Of a DNA stretch of 64,000 nt, positions 1 to 10,926 are shown piece by piece; the stretch's first letter is position 1, and every line of letters starts with the position of its first letter. Under the pieces are notes generated by a model, which was not told the origin of the DNA, ran no database searches, and saw only the letters and a list, made by a program, of their open reading frames with translations. Source of the stretch: Agrostemma githago (taxonomy: Eukaryota; Streptophyta; Magnoliopsida; Caryophyllales; Caryophyllaceae). The position numbers and the translations under genes are program-made. The stretch spans positions 64,557,562-64,621,561 of the forward strand of contig OY288242.1 of the NCBI GenBank assembly GCA_958450325.1. The letters run 5' to 3'.

Positions 1-866
1 GAGCGAGATAAAAAAATTGCTATACGTCGTTTTTAAATTAACCAAAACGATATAAATTCCCTTCGCGTTTATAGCGTCGCATTAATTCTTGTCGAATTAG
101 ATGACGTCTATTTTAACATCAATGAAAAATCGTGTTAATTAAATTATTTGACTAGATCGTTAGACTCGACATCCAACTATTGAGTTGGTATCGAATCTAA
201 CGACACGTTACTTGAATTGAAAGACTTGATTCCCTCGGCTTCTCCGACATCGTAATGAATCCCTAGGGATTATGTGATGTCAGATCCACGTCAACGGGTT
301 TCGACCCTTAAAGAAAAAATGCTTGTTTTGAAAGTAGTTTGTAATTGATGAAAATATGCGATGGATGATAATGATGCGAACGAAATAGATATTATTGTTT
401 AAGTTGACTTGCTTCAATAATCAAGTGATTGGGGTGATGGGATAAGCGACCGGGAACGCTGAGTGCAATACTCTTGTATATTCGGATTTCCTTATCCCAC
501 CATCACTCACACTCGACACAAATTCACAAGTATTTTAATGTTTTATGCTAGTGATATTAACGATATTAGGACGCGAATAAAGTAAAAAACAAGATAACAA
601 CGACGACGAATGACGCGAGAAAGAAGGAGAAGAGAGAAAAGATGGGATTTGGCACCCTCAACCTACATGTTCTTGTTCTCGGACGAGACTCGTAGTTGTG
701 GCTAGCACGGGAGTATCGAGATGTAGGTTAGGTTGTGGTGGTTAGGGTTCGAATTCTTAAGTACTAGGGTTAGGGTTTGCAAGTGTGAGATTAGGGTTTG
801 ATTAGGGTTGAATCAATGTGGTAAAAGGTTGTCCAAAAGGTGTCTTGAAGTGTGTGCATGGGGGTG

Positions 867-876
867 TATATATAGG
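867..876 (-). promoter_or_regulatory. LTR TATA box (element A, 3' LTR)
   Basis: CCTATATATA read on the minus strand, the equivalent of 12965-12974 in the 5' LTR and of the TATA boxes in both B LTRs. It is the likely core promoter of the genomic RNA. Confidence 0.6.
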
Positions 877-903
877 CATTGCCCATGTACCCCGTCTAGG
901 GTT

Positions 904-1025
904 ACTCGACCGAGTAGCCCCTTGACTCGGTCGAGTGGCCCAAGTGTCTGCAGCCGGGCTTGAACGAGGGCTCACTCGATCGAGTGGAGCTGACACTCGA
1001 TCGAGTGGGTCAGCTGGATCGAGTG
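904..1025. promoter_or_regulatory. Cluster of ACTCGAYCGAGT palindromes upstream of the LTR TATA
   Basis: Near-perfect 12-bp palindromes at 904-915, 925-936, 974-985 and 994-1005, with a half site near 1013. In transcription sense they lie about 30-150 bp upstream of the TATA box. The same arrangement is seen in the other A LTR and in both B LTRs. A role as a host-factor binding array is inference. Confidence 0.6.
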
Positions 1026-1394
1026 GTCCGAGCTTTGGACCTTGAATTGGATATTTTGCGGGTTTTGCTTTTGAGTTGGACTTTTTAATGTTTGTGTGGC
1101 TGTTTTTTGTGTGTCTCGGAAACGACTTTGACCGGGGTTGACCCAATCGCTAAATGTCGGTTTTATTTCCGGTGTCGGTTTTGACCCAAATTAGTCTTGT
1201 TTGGCTGAAACGACCCACTGGGCCTGAATTTGAGGTCAGTTTTGTGAGATTTGTACTCCATAAGTGCTTAAGCGAACAACTAATGGTTTTGAGCCCATGT
1301 CCGAGCGCATAGAAACACGTTAGTGTCCGATCATCATCGGGTGTTTTTGGGAAACTACCATAGACACCTGGCAGTCAAAATGTGGGTGTCTACA

Positions 1395-1411
1395 GAGCCC
1401 CCACTCTGACT
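1395..1411 (-). other. Polypurine tract of element A
   Basis: Read on the minus strand this is AGTCAGAGTGGGGGCTC, directly abutting the LTR start TGTAGACACCC. The same tract abuts the 3' LTRs of B and C. It is the expected primer for plus-strand DNA synthesis. Confidence 0.85.
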
Positions 1412-2084
1412 GAGGCTTGGACAAGGCGAAAGTCAGAGTAGCTACCAGGCCCATCAAGGATTACGACCTAGCAGACTTCCGATCGGGTCGTTTATAGTCC
1501 ATTAGACTCGCGTGAAGGGCCCGCCAGCCACAAGATAGAAATCAAACCTGAGCTGATGATGATAACTCCGTGGGGAATCGGACTTGTCGCATAAGTCCTG
1601 GGTGCGCCTATATGTAGGCCCATCCCGTGCTATTCCGGGGAAAATGCCGCCTCGGGCTTTCCGCTGGGGAGATACAGTGGGTTGCATCTGCTTGAGTCAT
1701 ACCTGTATAAGTTACATAAAATTTTGCATGCAACACGTAGGTAGAAAATATGACTTGCGTTGGGGAAAAAGATTTTTTTGAATTTTTGAAAAAATTTGAA
1801 ATTTTTTTTGAAATTTTGAAATTTGGGATTTTTTTGAAAATTTTGACTCCAAAGAAGTTTAGGAAAGTTCGGGATGACTGAATCCGTGCTAGTATTGAGA
1901 CTAGGTCCGTATGTTTGAGCCGGTTGGGTTTTGGAAACTTTTCATGGAAAAGTGATATGGAAAGAGGGTTGTTAGGTTGATGCTATATATAGCCCTTCTT
2001 TGTCCTTGATTTTCCTCACAACCTTCTCATAATTCATCCCTCCTGAAAAAGAAAGTCTCTTTATTCCTTTCAAGAGTTTTAGCC
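1412..2084 (+). promoter_or_regulatory. Element A 3' noncoding region and antisense-gene promoter
   Basis: There is no credible ORF. It holds a stretch conserved with B and C, a T-rich tract at about 1770-1850, and a TATA box CTATATATAG at 1983-1992, about 95 bp before the antisense-gene start. The B copy has a TATA-like box (TATTTATAG on plus, 48135-48143) at the matching place. Confidence 0.55.
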
Positions 2085-3872
2085 ATAGGGATCGATCGAT
2101 TGACCGTGATGTTGCAAGAATGGTCCCGATGCATCAGGGACACAGATAGGGTGGCTCTCAATCAGACGGGTATTACTCAGCTGTACCCATTCCGTCAGAT
2201 GCAGGTTGATCGTTATTTCCTTGATGCCTGCTTGTCTTACTGGGACGACATATATCATGTCTTTGCCTTTCCCCGGGGAGAAGTTTGTCCCTTACCCGAG
2301 GAGATTGCTGCTGTGGGCGGATGGAACCCGATACTTCGTCCTGCCGTCCCGTATTCAGTTTATGACAAGAGGAGGAAGCTTCGAGAATTTTTAGGGCTTT
2401 CCCACAATGAAGTATCCCGCATGATGAAGGATGGTAATGCTTCTCTGATCAACTTGGCGGAGAAATTTATGAATCCTCTCGATGTCCGGGTCAGACCGGT
2501 TCACAGCCGTAGGGTCTTTTCCTTCTATATGCTCCATGTTTATGCTTTTGAAGGTCACATGGATTTATTGTCTTGCATGGGTAATGCCCGCCTCTTGACC
2601 GTGGTTGATCTGATGGAGACGGAGCACAGTTCGGCCTGGCTTATCACGGGCGAAATTATCCAAGGCCTAGACAACCGCAAGAGGGATTCGTCAGCCCGCT
2701 TGACCGGGAGTACCCGTTTACTGCAAGTATGTCGGATTTTTCCTGATTTTTATTTTCTTGATTTTTGATTGATTTTTCCCGCGATTTTTTCTGCTGCAGG
2801 AGGCACTCGATCGAGTCACCCTGGCACTCGATCGAGTGTCCTCGTAAAAAGCCCCATGTTCGCTTTCAGGGATGCCACTCGATCGAGTAACCCTCAGGCG
2901 AACTCATATTTTTGCCTTCTTTTTCAGATTTGGCTATACAAGAGGCTATCAGTGATAGATCCTCCTCTTGACGCGAGCAATTTCCGTCATAATCAAATGA
3001 TGACGAGGAGACGGGGCATTGATTTTTCTCGCCAGATTACCCAGAAGTATTGGGATGAGGTGTTGTCATTCCATGGTGGTCCGTTGATTCGATGGGTAGT
3101 GCCGTGGTGGCCCATCTATGTTTGGACAGGCTTGGACCCAAGGGACAAAGCTCGCTATCAGGTAATATTGTCTTTCAGGCAGACAGTTCATCTCTACCCG
3201 GACCGCATACTAAGGCAGTATGGTTGGACCCAGAGAATCTCGGAGATTGAAGCAGTTGTGAGTGACCCTACCCAACTGACTGATGTGATGTGTGATACCT
3301 GGATGCAAAGATGGTATACCCGACATACTTGGCCTATTCCCACATCTCGTCACTCCATCTGGGTTTCAGACTCTTAGGTGAAGTGGACTAAAGCAGGCGA
3401 TGCCAAAGCCCGAGCTGCTCTGAAGGTCGATGAAGCTTTTGATCTGCTACGAAGGGAGCAAGTTAAAGACAATAGGGGCTTCTTCGACGAAGGTGACACT
3501 CCAGCTACTCTGGTCCGTCTAATGTCAGGTCAGAGAAAGAAGACTAAGACTCAAGCTGAAGGGTCTAGTGCTATAGGTGCATGGGGGAAAGTGAGCCCAC
3601 AGACTGACTTGGAAAGGAGACTGGGCCCAAGACTAGCAGTGCAGGACCGACTTGGCCCACGAGATAGGCTACCCGAGCACGTGCGGGCTCGACTTGGACC
3701 GAAGACGATAGCAGAAGACCCGCTGTCGAAGAAACGGGTTCGAGCTAAGAAGGTTCCCCTCGTGCTTCGGGAACGCTCGCCCCGCCCCGGCAACCTCGGG
3801 CTCCGCGCGGCCCAAAGGACAAATGAAAGGGCAAAATGCACGAATACTAGTCTCTTTTGTTTTATTATTTGA
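2085..3872 (+). pseudogene. Antisense gene of element A: plant-mobile-domain-like protein (broken)
   Basis: A spliced gene opposite to gag-pol. Exon 1 is 2085-2726 and exon 2 is 2928-3872. The homologous B copy begins MGIDRLTVMLQEW; here the ATG is ATA at 2085-2087. Exon 1 holds SYWDDIYHVFAFPRGEV, then a P/EEI...GGW segment. Exon 2 holds PWWPIYVWTGL and YPDRILRQYGWTQRI. These resemble the plant mobile domain (PMD, also called aminotransferase-like), where a fold around PERVLRQFG..Q.IP is typical. The tail is R/P-rich with repeated RLGP motifs. An in-frame TAG at about 3375 replaces the tyrosine codon of the B copy. The family call is from remembered motifs. Known PMD proteins (MAIN, MAIL1) act in TE silencing and gene expression; a role here is inference. 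The product has no pol function I can recognise. Confidence 0.72.
2727..2927 (+). other. Intron in the element A antisense gene
   Basis: Donor CAA/GTATGT at 2727 and acceptor TTTTTCAG ending at 2927, 201 bp, phase 0. Removing it joins the exon-1 frame to the exon-2 frame. The B copy has an intron at the same codon position. Three ACTCGATCGAGT palindromes lie inside it, at about 2807, 2824 and 2877. Confidence 0.7.
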
Positions 3873-4244
3873 GTATTATTATTATTTTTTTGGTGTGATT
3901 TTTTTTTGGGTGCCGTTTTCGGTGTTTTTTTTTTTGAATTTGAATTTCCCGAGTTTATCGGTTTTTAATAAAGACGTATTAGTGAATACCGTTCCTGTCT
4001 TTTCGTTTATTGCAGCGGTTGTACCCTTTTGAGGGGTTGCCTACGTATCCACACTTAGCGGAATCAAACCAAACGTAGTTCAAACATGGATTTTTTTTGC
4101 AATTTTTGAAATACATCAAGACTATTAGTTCGAGATGTGTGACAGTAGAATAATTAATTCTAACTTATTGACTTGTCTATAATTTTGAACATTTATAAAA
4201 AGACAAATTTTTATAAATTTTTGCAAATGACATTGAGATAAGGT
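3873..4244. other. Convergent spacer between antisense gene and integrase
   Basis: No coding potential. It contains T-rich runs, AATAAA at 3967-3972 as a possible poly(A) signal for the plus-strand gene, and a conserved block beginning TTGCCTACGTATCC at about 4037 and reaching AATCAAACC. The block is repeated in B (46020-46070, inverse) and in the non-autonomous element C (about 36107-36160). Confidence 0.5.
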
Positions 4245-5974
4245 TTAAGGGTAGTAGCGCTTCAACTGGTCCAAGTTGGTCGGGTTGACGAACTCGTTCC
4301 CGTCCAGGTCCGTCAACATCACCGCTTCTCCTGATAGGATTTTCTTTACTAGGTATGGCCTGGCCCAATTGGGTTTGAATTTTCCTCTTGGGTCAACCGG
4401 TAGTAAGGCACGAACCGATTTTAGGACCAGATCCCCTTCTTTGATGTTCCTGGGCCTAACTCTTTTGTTGAAAGCCCGTTGGATCCTCTTTTGATATATT
4501 TGGATATTGTTGAGGGCCCGGGATCGCCGTTCGTCTAAAAGGACTAGCGAATCGTATCGGGCTTGAACCCAATCTGCTTCCGGTACTTGGCTTTCAAGTA
4601 AAATCCTGAGGGATGACACTTCTAGCTCGACCGGTTAGACCGCCTCCATTCCATATGCCAGATAATATGGAGTTGCTCCGGTTGCGGTGCGAATTGACGT
4701 CCGATACCCCCAGAGAGCAAAAGGTATTTTGTCGGGCCATCCTAGTAATTCTCATCCATCTTTTTAAGTATGGTGACAATTGTCTTATTAGCCGCTTCTA
4801 CCGCTCCGTTTGTTTGGGGACGGTAGGGAGAAGATGTATGCCTTTGAATTTTGTATTTTGCTAGCAACGTAGCGGTTTCAGCTTGAAAATGGGTCCCATG
4901 ATCACGGATAAACTCGTGTGGGATCCCGTATCGGCATATGATCTTGTTCTGGATAAATTTGGCCACGTGCTTGGCGTTCAAGACACGATATGACTCGGCT
5001 TCGACCCATTTGGTGAAGTAGTCGATGGCCACCAAAATGAAGCAATGACCTCCCGTCCCGGAAGGGTGCACCTTTCCAATTATGTCAATACCCCATGTCG
5101 AAAATGGCCAGGGTGATGTCATGGTATATAATAGGGAAGATGGCATGTGTTGTACATTAGCGAAGATCTGACAGTTATGGCAGTGTTTGACATATAGCTG
5201 ACTGTCTGTTTCCATGGTGTTCCAATAATACCCGAGCCTCATGATTTTTCGGGCTAGCATATGGGCATTCATATGCGGGCCATTTTCACCATCGTGTACC
5301 TCGACCATAACCTTTTCGGCCTGTATTTTGTCGATACACAAGAGGAGAGCCCCCTGTGCTGTCTTTTTGTATAACTGCCCGTCGTCCGTACGAACAAATT
5401 GGGTCACCAATCTTCGGAGGGCTTTCTTGGCCCGGTTTTCAGTTCCCGGGGGATACTCTGCCGATGTCAAGTAAGTTAGGACAACCTGATACCAAGGTTC
5501 CGGGTCGGTTATCTCGATGTCTTGGATAGCGTGGATATAGGCCAGCTCGGACCGTCTTTCAACGCAGATTGGCATGCTGGTCAGGTGCTCCGGGATGTTG
5601 AGTAAAGATGCTAATTTGGAAAGTGCATCTGCAAACTGATTTTCTTCCCGGGGTAGATAGATATACTCCACCTTCTGGAATTGTTTCTCTAGAACTCTTA
5701 CTCGTGCTTGGTAAGCCACGAGATTGGCATTCCGAGTTTTCCATTTTTGGGGCGCTTGATTGATGACCAATGATGAATCACTGTGGACCCAGAGGTTCGT
5801 TACTCCTAGATCAGCGGCGGCTTGCAACCCATGAATGCATGCTTCATATTCGGCTGCGTTGTTGGTCACGTCAAAGTCCAATTTGACGGATAACGGGGTG
5901 TGCTCCCCTTGTGGTGAAATTAACAGAATTCCGACCCCAAAGCCTCGGAAGTTGGATGCCCCGTCAAAATACAA
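4245..5974 (-). pseudogene. Element A pol: second (archaeal-type) RNase H and integrase
   Basis: From 5974 leftwards: aRNase H with YFDGASNF, NNAAEYEA and VHSDSSL, so the acidic residues are present. Then the HHCC zinc finger (GPHMNAHML...HCHNCQ) and the integrase core with GIDIIG, IRDHGTHF and NGAVEAANK, the D,D-35-E residues. The C-terminal domain GDLVLK...LKRYYP follows. The frame is broken near 4740-4620, where the C-terminal part moves to another frame. The aRNase H is a hallmark of Tat/Ogre elements. Integrase would insert the cDNA into the genome. It is convergent with the antisense PMD-like gene. Confidence 0.9.
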
Positions 5975-6999
5975 ATCCCATGTCTCAGTGTCGGTATGGA
6001 ATATGTCTTCATCAGGAAAGGCTCAAGTGTCGGTGTGTCCTTCTTCAGATATCGGACTATCGGCGAGGAATTCCACCACTACCCGGCCTTTGATGGCTTT
6101 TAATGGCACAAATTTGAGGTCAAACTCTGCGAGCATCAAAGTCCATCTGGACATTCGGCCGTTAAGGATGGGCTTCTCGAACAGGTACTTGATAGGATGC
6201 ATTTTGAATAACACATGTACCTCGTGGCTAAGCATGTAGTGTCGGAGCTTTTTAGTGGCCCAGACCAGAGCAAGACACGTTTTCTCGAGCATTGTATACT
6301 TGCATTCGTATTCTAGGAACTTTTTACTGATGTAGTAAATAGCCCGTTCTTCTGAATTGACTGTCTGGGCCAGCATAGCCCCCATGGCTATCTCGGTCGT
6401 TGTTAGGTATAACGACAAAGGCAGACCGTTGAGGTGGCACTAATACCAGCGGAGCAGACAGAATCTCCTTGATTTTATCGAAAGTCGTTTGACATTTATC
6501 GTCCCATCGTACCCGTTCTCTGATCTTCAGTTTCTTGAAAATGGGCTCACATACCCTGGTTAGTTTTGAAATGAACCGGCTGATGTATTGGACTTTCCCG
6601 AGAAACCCCCTTATTTCTTTTTCGGTTTTGGGTGGCTGCATCTCGGTAATGACCTTGATTTTAGCTGGATCGACCTCGATGCCGCGTTGGCTAACGATAT
6701 GGCCCAGTAATTTTCCTGATGCTACCCCGAAACTGCATTTTTGAGGGTTTAGCCTCATGTTGTATTTGCGTAGTCGGGTAAAGAATTTTCTTAAGGTTGC
6801 AACGTGCCCACTTCGATTTTTGGACTTGACGATCATATCATCCACATAGACCTCTACTTCTTTGTGCATCATGTCATGTAATAAGTAGTGGCGATCCGCT
6901 GATAAGTGGCCCCGGCATTGATAAGCCCAAATGGCATAATGGTATAACAGTAAGTACCCCAAGGTGTAATGAAGGTAGTCTTACTCATATCTAGACTCT
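5975..6999 (-). pseudogene. Element A pol: truncated RT and first RNase H
   Basis: From the right: only the later part of RT survives, starting at MSKTTF...PWG, then the catalytic YVDDMIVKSK, LNPQKCSFGV and GFLGKVQYISRF. The gypsy-type RNase H (LYLTTTE...AMLAQ...KCLAL-like region near 6100-6420) has lost the usual first aspartate, as expected for Tat elements whose activity moved to the second RNase H. Breaks include a frameshift near 6420 and a stop at about 6023 just before WAFPDED. Comparison with B (29560-30378) shows that about 820 bp covering the RT fingers is missing here. RT could not be made. Confidence 0.88.
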
Positions 7000-7284
7000 A
7001 GCACCAGACCCTCTAGACTTGGACTCAGACTCCGACTCAGACTCAGACTCAGACTCCGACTCTAACTCAGACTCAGACTCGGACTCGGTATCCGACATGT
7101 CTCCCTCGCCGGTGGTTAACCGGTAGGTCCGTCCTCGGCTGTCGGTCCAGTTGATGGTTTTCCTCCTGGCCCTTTTCTCGGTGTCTGCACCGACTTCGGA
7201 GATTAGCTTGGTTGGGTCAAACCGATCGCTGCGGAGGATCAGATTGACCAAATCAACCTTTGGAGCAGGGACGACCTTGTCCTC
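7000..7284 (-). pseudogene. Ser-Glu repeat linker between protease and RT (element A)
   Basis: GAC/TCn-type repeats encode a run of SESESE, about 15 Ser-Glu pairs, at 7015-7095. The same linker is in B at about 29490-29545. It is a flexible acidic spacer that can vary by slippage. The deletion that removes the start of RT begins right next to this repeat, at about 6999. Confidence 0.7.
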
Positions 7285-8271
7285 TCAAAATAGGAGCCCC
7301 AACACGGGCTCGGAGTTGTTTTCCTCTTCCTTGGACTCGGCTTGAACAAGGGTGAATATATCATCGGGGATGAAATTGCATTCCCGAGCCGTTTTGGTCT
7401 CGGGATATGTGATGGTGGGTTGGTAGAGGCCCACTTGGTTAGCTTCGAAGACTGGTGTGACGAAGTAATCGGTTAGTCTCGGGCTGTAAGGGCCCAAGTA
7501 GGTACCTTTGAGGATGTTGGTGGCCTTGTGAATACCGGCCCGGACCAGGTTTTCCGGGGTTATAGCATACCCAAATCCGAACTGTGATTCGCCATCTTTC
7601 AGGACCTCGATAATCTTCCCAGCCGGAAGATATGGCCTTGAGGTAGCCCCCGGTAAGTAGCCCAAGTTTTGTAGCGTGTTGATGCTGGTGGTGAAGTAAG
7701 GCCTGAAGAGATATTCCTCCTCGATCATGCCCACGAAATCAAATACTCGTGGGTCGGCCCGGCCCGTAGCTTTGCAGCTTGCCACGGTGATGGGGGTGGC
7801 CTCTAGTGTGATGACATCGTCTTGAAGTGGCATCTTGATCGTCCTATGTAGGGTAGAGGACACGACCTTGACCGCGTGGATCCAGGGCCTTCCGAGTAGC
7901 AAGTTGAAGGATGAGGTGACATCAATCACTTGGAACTCCAGTTCTTTTTCGATTGGGCCCGTTATGATTGTCAATTTAACGGCCCCGGGTACTGGTTTTG
8001 GGCTTCCGTTAAAAGCCTGGATAGTTTGCGCCGTCGGGAGATAGTCGGCATCTGTGATGCCGAGGGCCCTAGCGGTCCTTAGGGGAAGGACATTTACAGC
8101 AAATCCGTCATCAATTAGGGTCATCGGGAGGTACTTCCCTGGACAAATGACCGTGATGTATAGGGCCAGATTATGGGCGGCCCCAAATGGTGGTAGATCG
8201 GACTCAGAGAAGGTTATGAGTGGGCCTTCCTTCGACTTGCCCTTGAGATAGGGCATGATAGTGGCTACCAT
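7285..8271 (-). pseudogene. Element A aspartic protease region
   Basis: A retropepsin-like domain. The active-site stretch is LIDDGFAVNVLP; B has the usual serine (LIDDGSAVNVLP), so the third residue of the D-[ST]-G-like triad neighbourhood is changed here. The closing motif NLLLGRPWIHA follows. Downstream is a conserved region of unknown role (SQFGFGYAITPENLVRAGIH). The protease would process the polyprotein. It is read on from gag without a clear spacer. Confidence 0.82.
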
Positions 8272-9848
8272 TTCAGCAGGGGTAACCTGAGAGTCGACCT
8301 TGATTTCATCGAGAGCCTTAGTCAGCGCCTCTCGATGTGCTTGCGAACTAACCAGTAGTTGCCATATGGTTAGATCAGCTCAAACCCTCTTCAATTGTTG
8401 GACCAAAGCCGTGTCGTTGCTTGGTTCCTCGAGAGTGGATTCCGTCCTGGCAAGTTCAGTGACGGTGGTGAGAGTAGAGCGCCCGGCTGTGGCGAGGTGG
8501 TTAGTGGCTAAGGCTTTGGACTTAGATTTTTGAACCTCTTCACTTGTGATAGGGACAGTTTCCCCTTTGGCCAGGTAAACGTCGTCCTCATCATCGAACC
8601 ATATTCCATTGATTTGTGGGATAAAAGGGGAAATGAGGTGAGAACAGTCGATTACCTCTCCCGTGAATATAGCATGGGTACTGAACGGGTTTTTTTGTTG
8701 CTTGGCTTGTCCCCGGGCAACGGTATTTTCCCGCTTTCAATCAGATCTTGGATCAAATGCTTCAGCTTCCAACATTTTTCTGTGTCATGCCCATTACCTC
8801 GGTGATACTGGCAATAGGCTTGGACATTGTAGCTCTTGGGCCTTTTCTCCACTGGAAGTTCGGGAATCGGGCCTATTGGTTGGATAAGGCCTTTAGAAGA
8901 TAGCCTTTGTATGGCGTAGGTATAGGTAGTCCCTATATCCGTGAATACCCGAGTTGGTGTATTCTTTTTGGGTGAGGTGTCAAGCAGATTTACCTCATCG
9001 AAGATACTGCGAGTTGCAGCTGCAGATGTGGGCTTGCTCACAGATGAATTGGCCCCTTGATATCCCTTGGTAGAGGCCTTAGTCAGGCTCTCTAACCTTA
9101 AGTCATCCTCGATCCTTGTGCCCATTTCAGTAAGGGCGGCAAAATTGGGGATGATTGCATACCGGAGATGGACCTGGTAGGATGGGAGGAGGTTCTTGAC
9201 AAAGGCCTCCACTAGCACTTTTTCGCTGGGCTTATCAACCAGCTTCACACTTTCGGCCCGCCATCTTTGCAGATATTTGGTGAACCCTTCTTTGGGCTCT
9301 TGCGCCATCACTTCCAGAGTACGCATTGTAGTCTGGATCTCGGTATTATCGGCGTAATTCCGAGCAAATTCAGTTGCCACATCGTCCCAAGTTTTATATT
9401 TCTTGGAATCGATCCTGTAGTACCAGGCCTTGGGATGCTTCTCAAGGGAGGAAGGCAATAAATGCTTAAACATGGTGGACTTCACCCCTTTGATTGCCAT
9501 AAAATCTTTGAAAGCCCGGATGTGGTGGACCGGGTCTTCAGTATCCTCAAACATTGGAATTCCCGTGAGGTTGAGGTTAGAAGGTAGCTCGTCGTTTAAA
9601 GGCGAATAGGAACGAGCATTTTCAGTGTGGATCGAGTTGTTCGTTGACAGGTGAACCTGTTCTTCGAGCCTGCGAACAACGCTGATTAGTTCAGCTATGG
9701 GCCCAGTGGGCTCAGATCCTTCAATAGGGGCTACCTTCTCTACGGCACTCACACGGGTGGCCAAGGTCGCTTGGTCAGTCTAGATGGTAGTCAGTTGAGT
9801 CTCGATCTTGGCCAGAGCGGCGGTCAGTTGATCCAAATTTGACTGCAT
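8272..9848 (-). pseudogene. Element A gag
   Basis: The capsid-nucleocapsid protein starts at ATG 9846-9848. The start is chosen by matching the B copy (MDALKDALEKIEAQL). An in-frame TAG lies near 9780. A retrotransposon gag domain is seen (AFKDFMAIKG, HPKAWYYRI, KEGFTKYLQRWRAESVKL). A zinc-knuckle-like CQYHRGNGHDTEKC follows, with C-x2-H-x4-H-x4-C spacing as in Tat/Ogre gag. A frameshift near 8675 separates the last part. The long ORF 8652-9764 is the best preserved piece. Gag would form the particle that packages the RNA, including that of relatives such as C. Confidence 0.9.
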
Positions 9849-10908
9849 TTTCTGTTGTCTGGTTTCGGGTGGCTTGTCTGTAAGAACACCACATAATCAG
9901 AAACTAGCCCAAATCCCGGAATAGAAAGTACATCCCGAACAAGACTGAAAAGGGAAATGACTCGAAAAAGACACCTAGACGGGTGACTTGTGAAAAGTGG
10001 GCCTTCTTTAGGATTCGGCGGGTGGGCCTAGTCCTGTTCGAAAGAAGGTCCACGTGAGACATCCCCAGACTTTTAGACTCGATTGTGTAGACGGGCCCTC
10101 CTTTGTAGGAGTATGTCCTACGTAGGTGGGCCTTGCCTTACTCTAATAAGGCGGACTGAGATAGGGAAGAAACTCGTGATGTAAGATCGACAGAGTTTCG
10201 ACGCTAAAGACTTCGACGACTTATGACATGACCCGACACTGCTAAATACGGGAAGTCCTAAGAAGAGGAAGGTTTTGAAAATGGATGGTTTTTTTTGGAA
10301 AATCCGAAAAAAATCGGTGGAGGAGCCCAATTTTTCGAAAATCGGAAAAAGTATCGGGCCTCGGTTTTGAAAGTTCGAAAATATTTTCGAATTTTGAAAT
10401 GGGCAGAAAACCGGCTAAAAATAGGCTATTTTGAGTAAAATCATATATCCTTAATTTGGTACACGTCCCGGGTTTTGAAATTGAATATCTTGAAAAAGAT
10501 GTATTTTTTTTTGAAAAGTTGAGGGTTTTTGAAAATGACACGGAAACCAAGTAGCATGTAGTCAGGCAAGCATTATAACGACGCCATGTATGCTTTACAC
10601 TAAGTCTCGATCGGTCTAAAAAGGGTCTATACCAGTGCACATAGTCTAGACGTTGATCGGGACAGACTTTCTAAGTCGAGTTGAGCTTAGAACATGCCGC
10701 GAAACCCACTCGAATCGACTATGGACACCTTTGACATATCCATATTGGAGTACATCACGGTATAGTGGGACGTCGGTCGCGAGTACCGGCCCGGGAAAAT
10801 ATGGGGTTATGCATGAACCGTAAAACTAAGACGCGTATCGTACTAGTCAAACGATTTCTATTCGAGTCTCACCCTGAGGATGCCGATGGTAAGTCACGCA
10901 TCAGTTAA
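9849..10908 (-). other. Element A 5' leader
   Basis: A noncoding leader between PBS and gag. It is homologous to 25672-26734 (B) and to 38190-39087 (C), the last being non-autonomous. Retention in C suggests packaging or dimerisation signals; that is inference. Small ORFs in it are not conserved. Confidence 0.7.
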
Positions 10909-10926
10909 TCCCCAGCGGAGTCGCCA
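10909..10926 (-). other. Primer binding site of element A
   Basis: TGGCGACTCCGCTGGGGA on the minus strand, 3 bases after the LTR end. This matches the PBS type used by Ogre/Tat elements (tRNA-Arg as I remember it). C is identical and B has one difference. Confidence 0.82.

Larger units (their letters stand above)
1..1394 (-). repeat. Element A 3' LTR (partial)
   Basis: This stretch matches 12100-13493 nearly base for base and ends in GTGTCTACA, the inverted TG...CA terminus of the minus-strand element. About 1.17 kb of the LTR lies before the window. It holds the TATA box and a palindrome cluster. ORFs within it are artefacts of the LTR. Confidence 0.93.

Noticed and set aside
3551..3841. 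Minus-strand ORF of 96 codons opposite the antisense gene tail
   Set aside because: Shadow of the Arg/Pro-rich frame on the plus strand.
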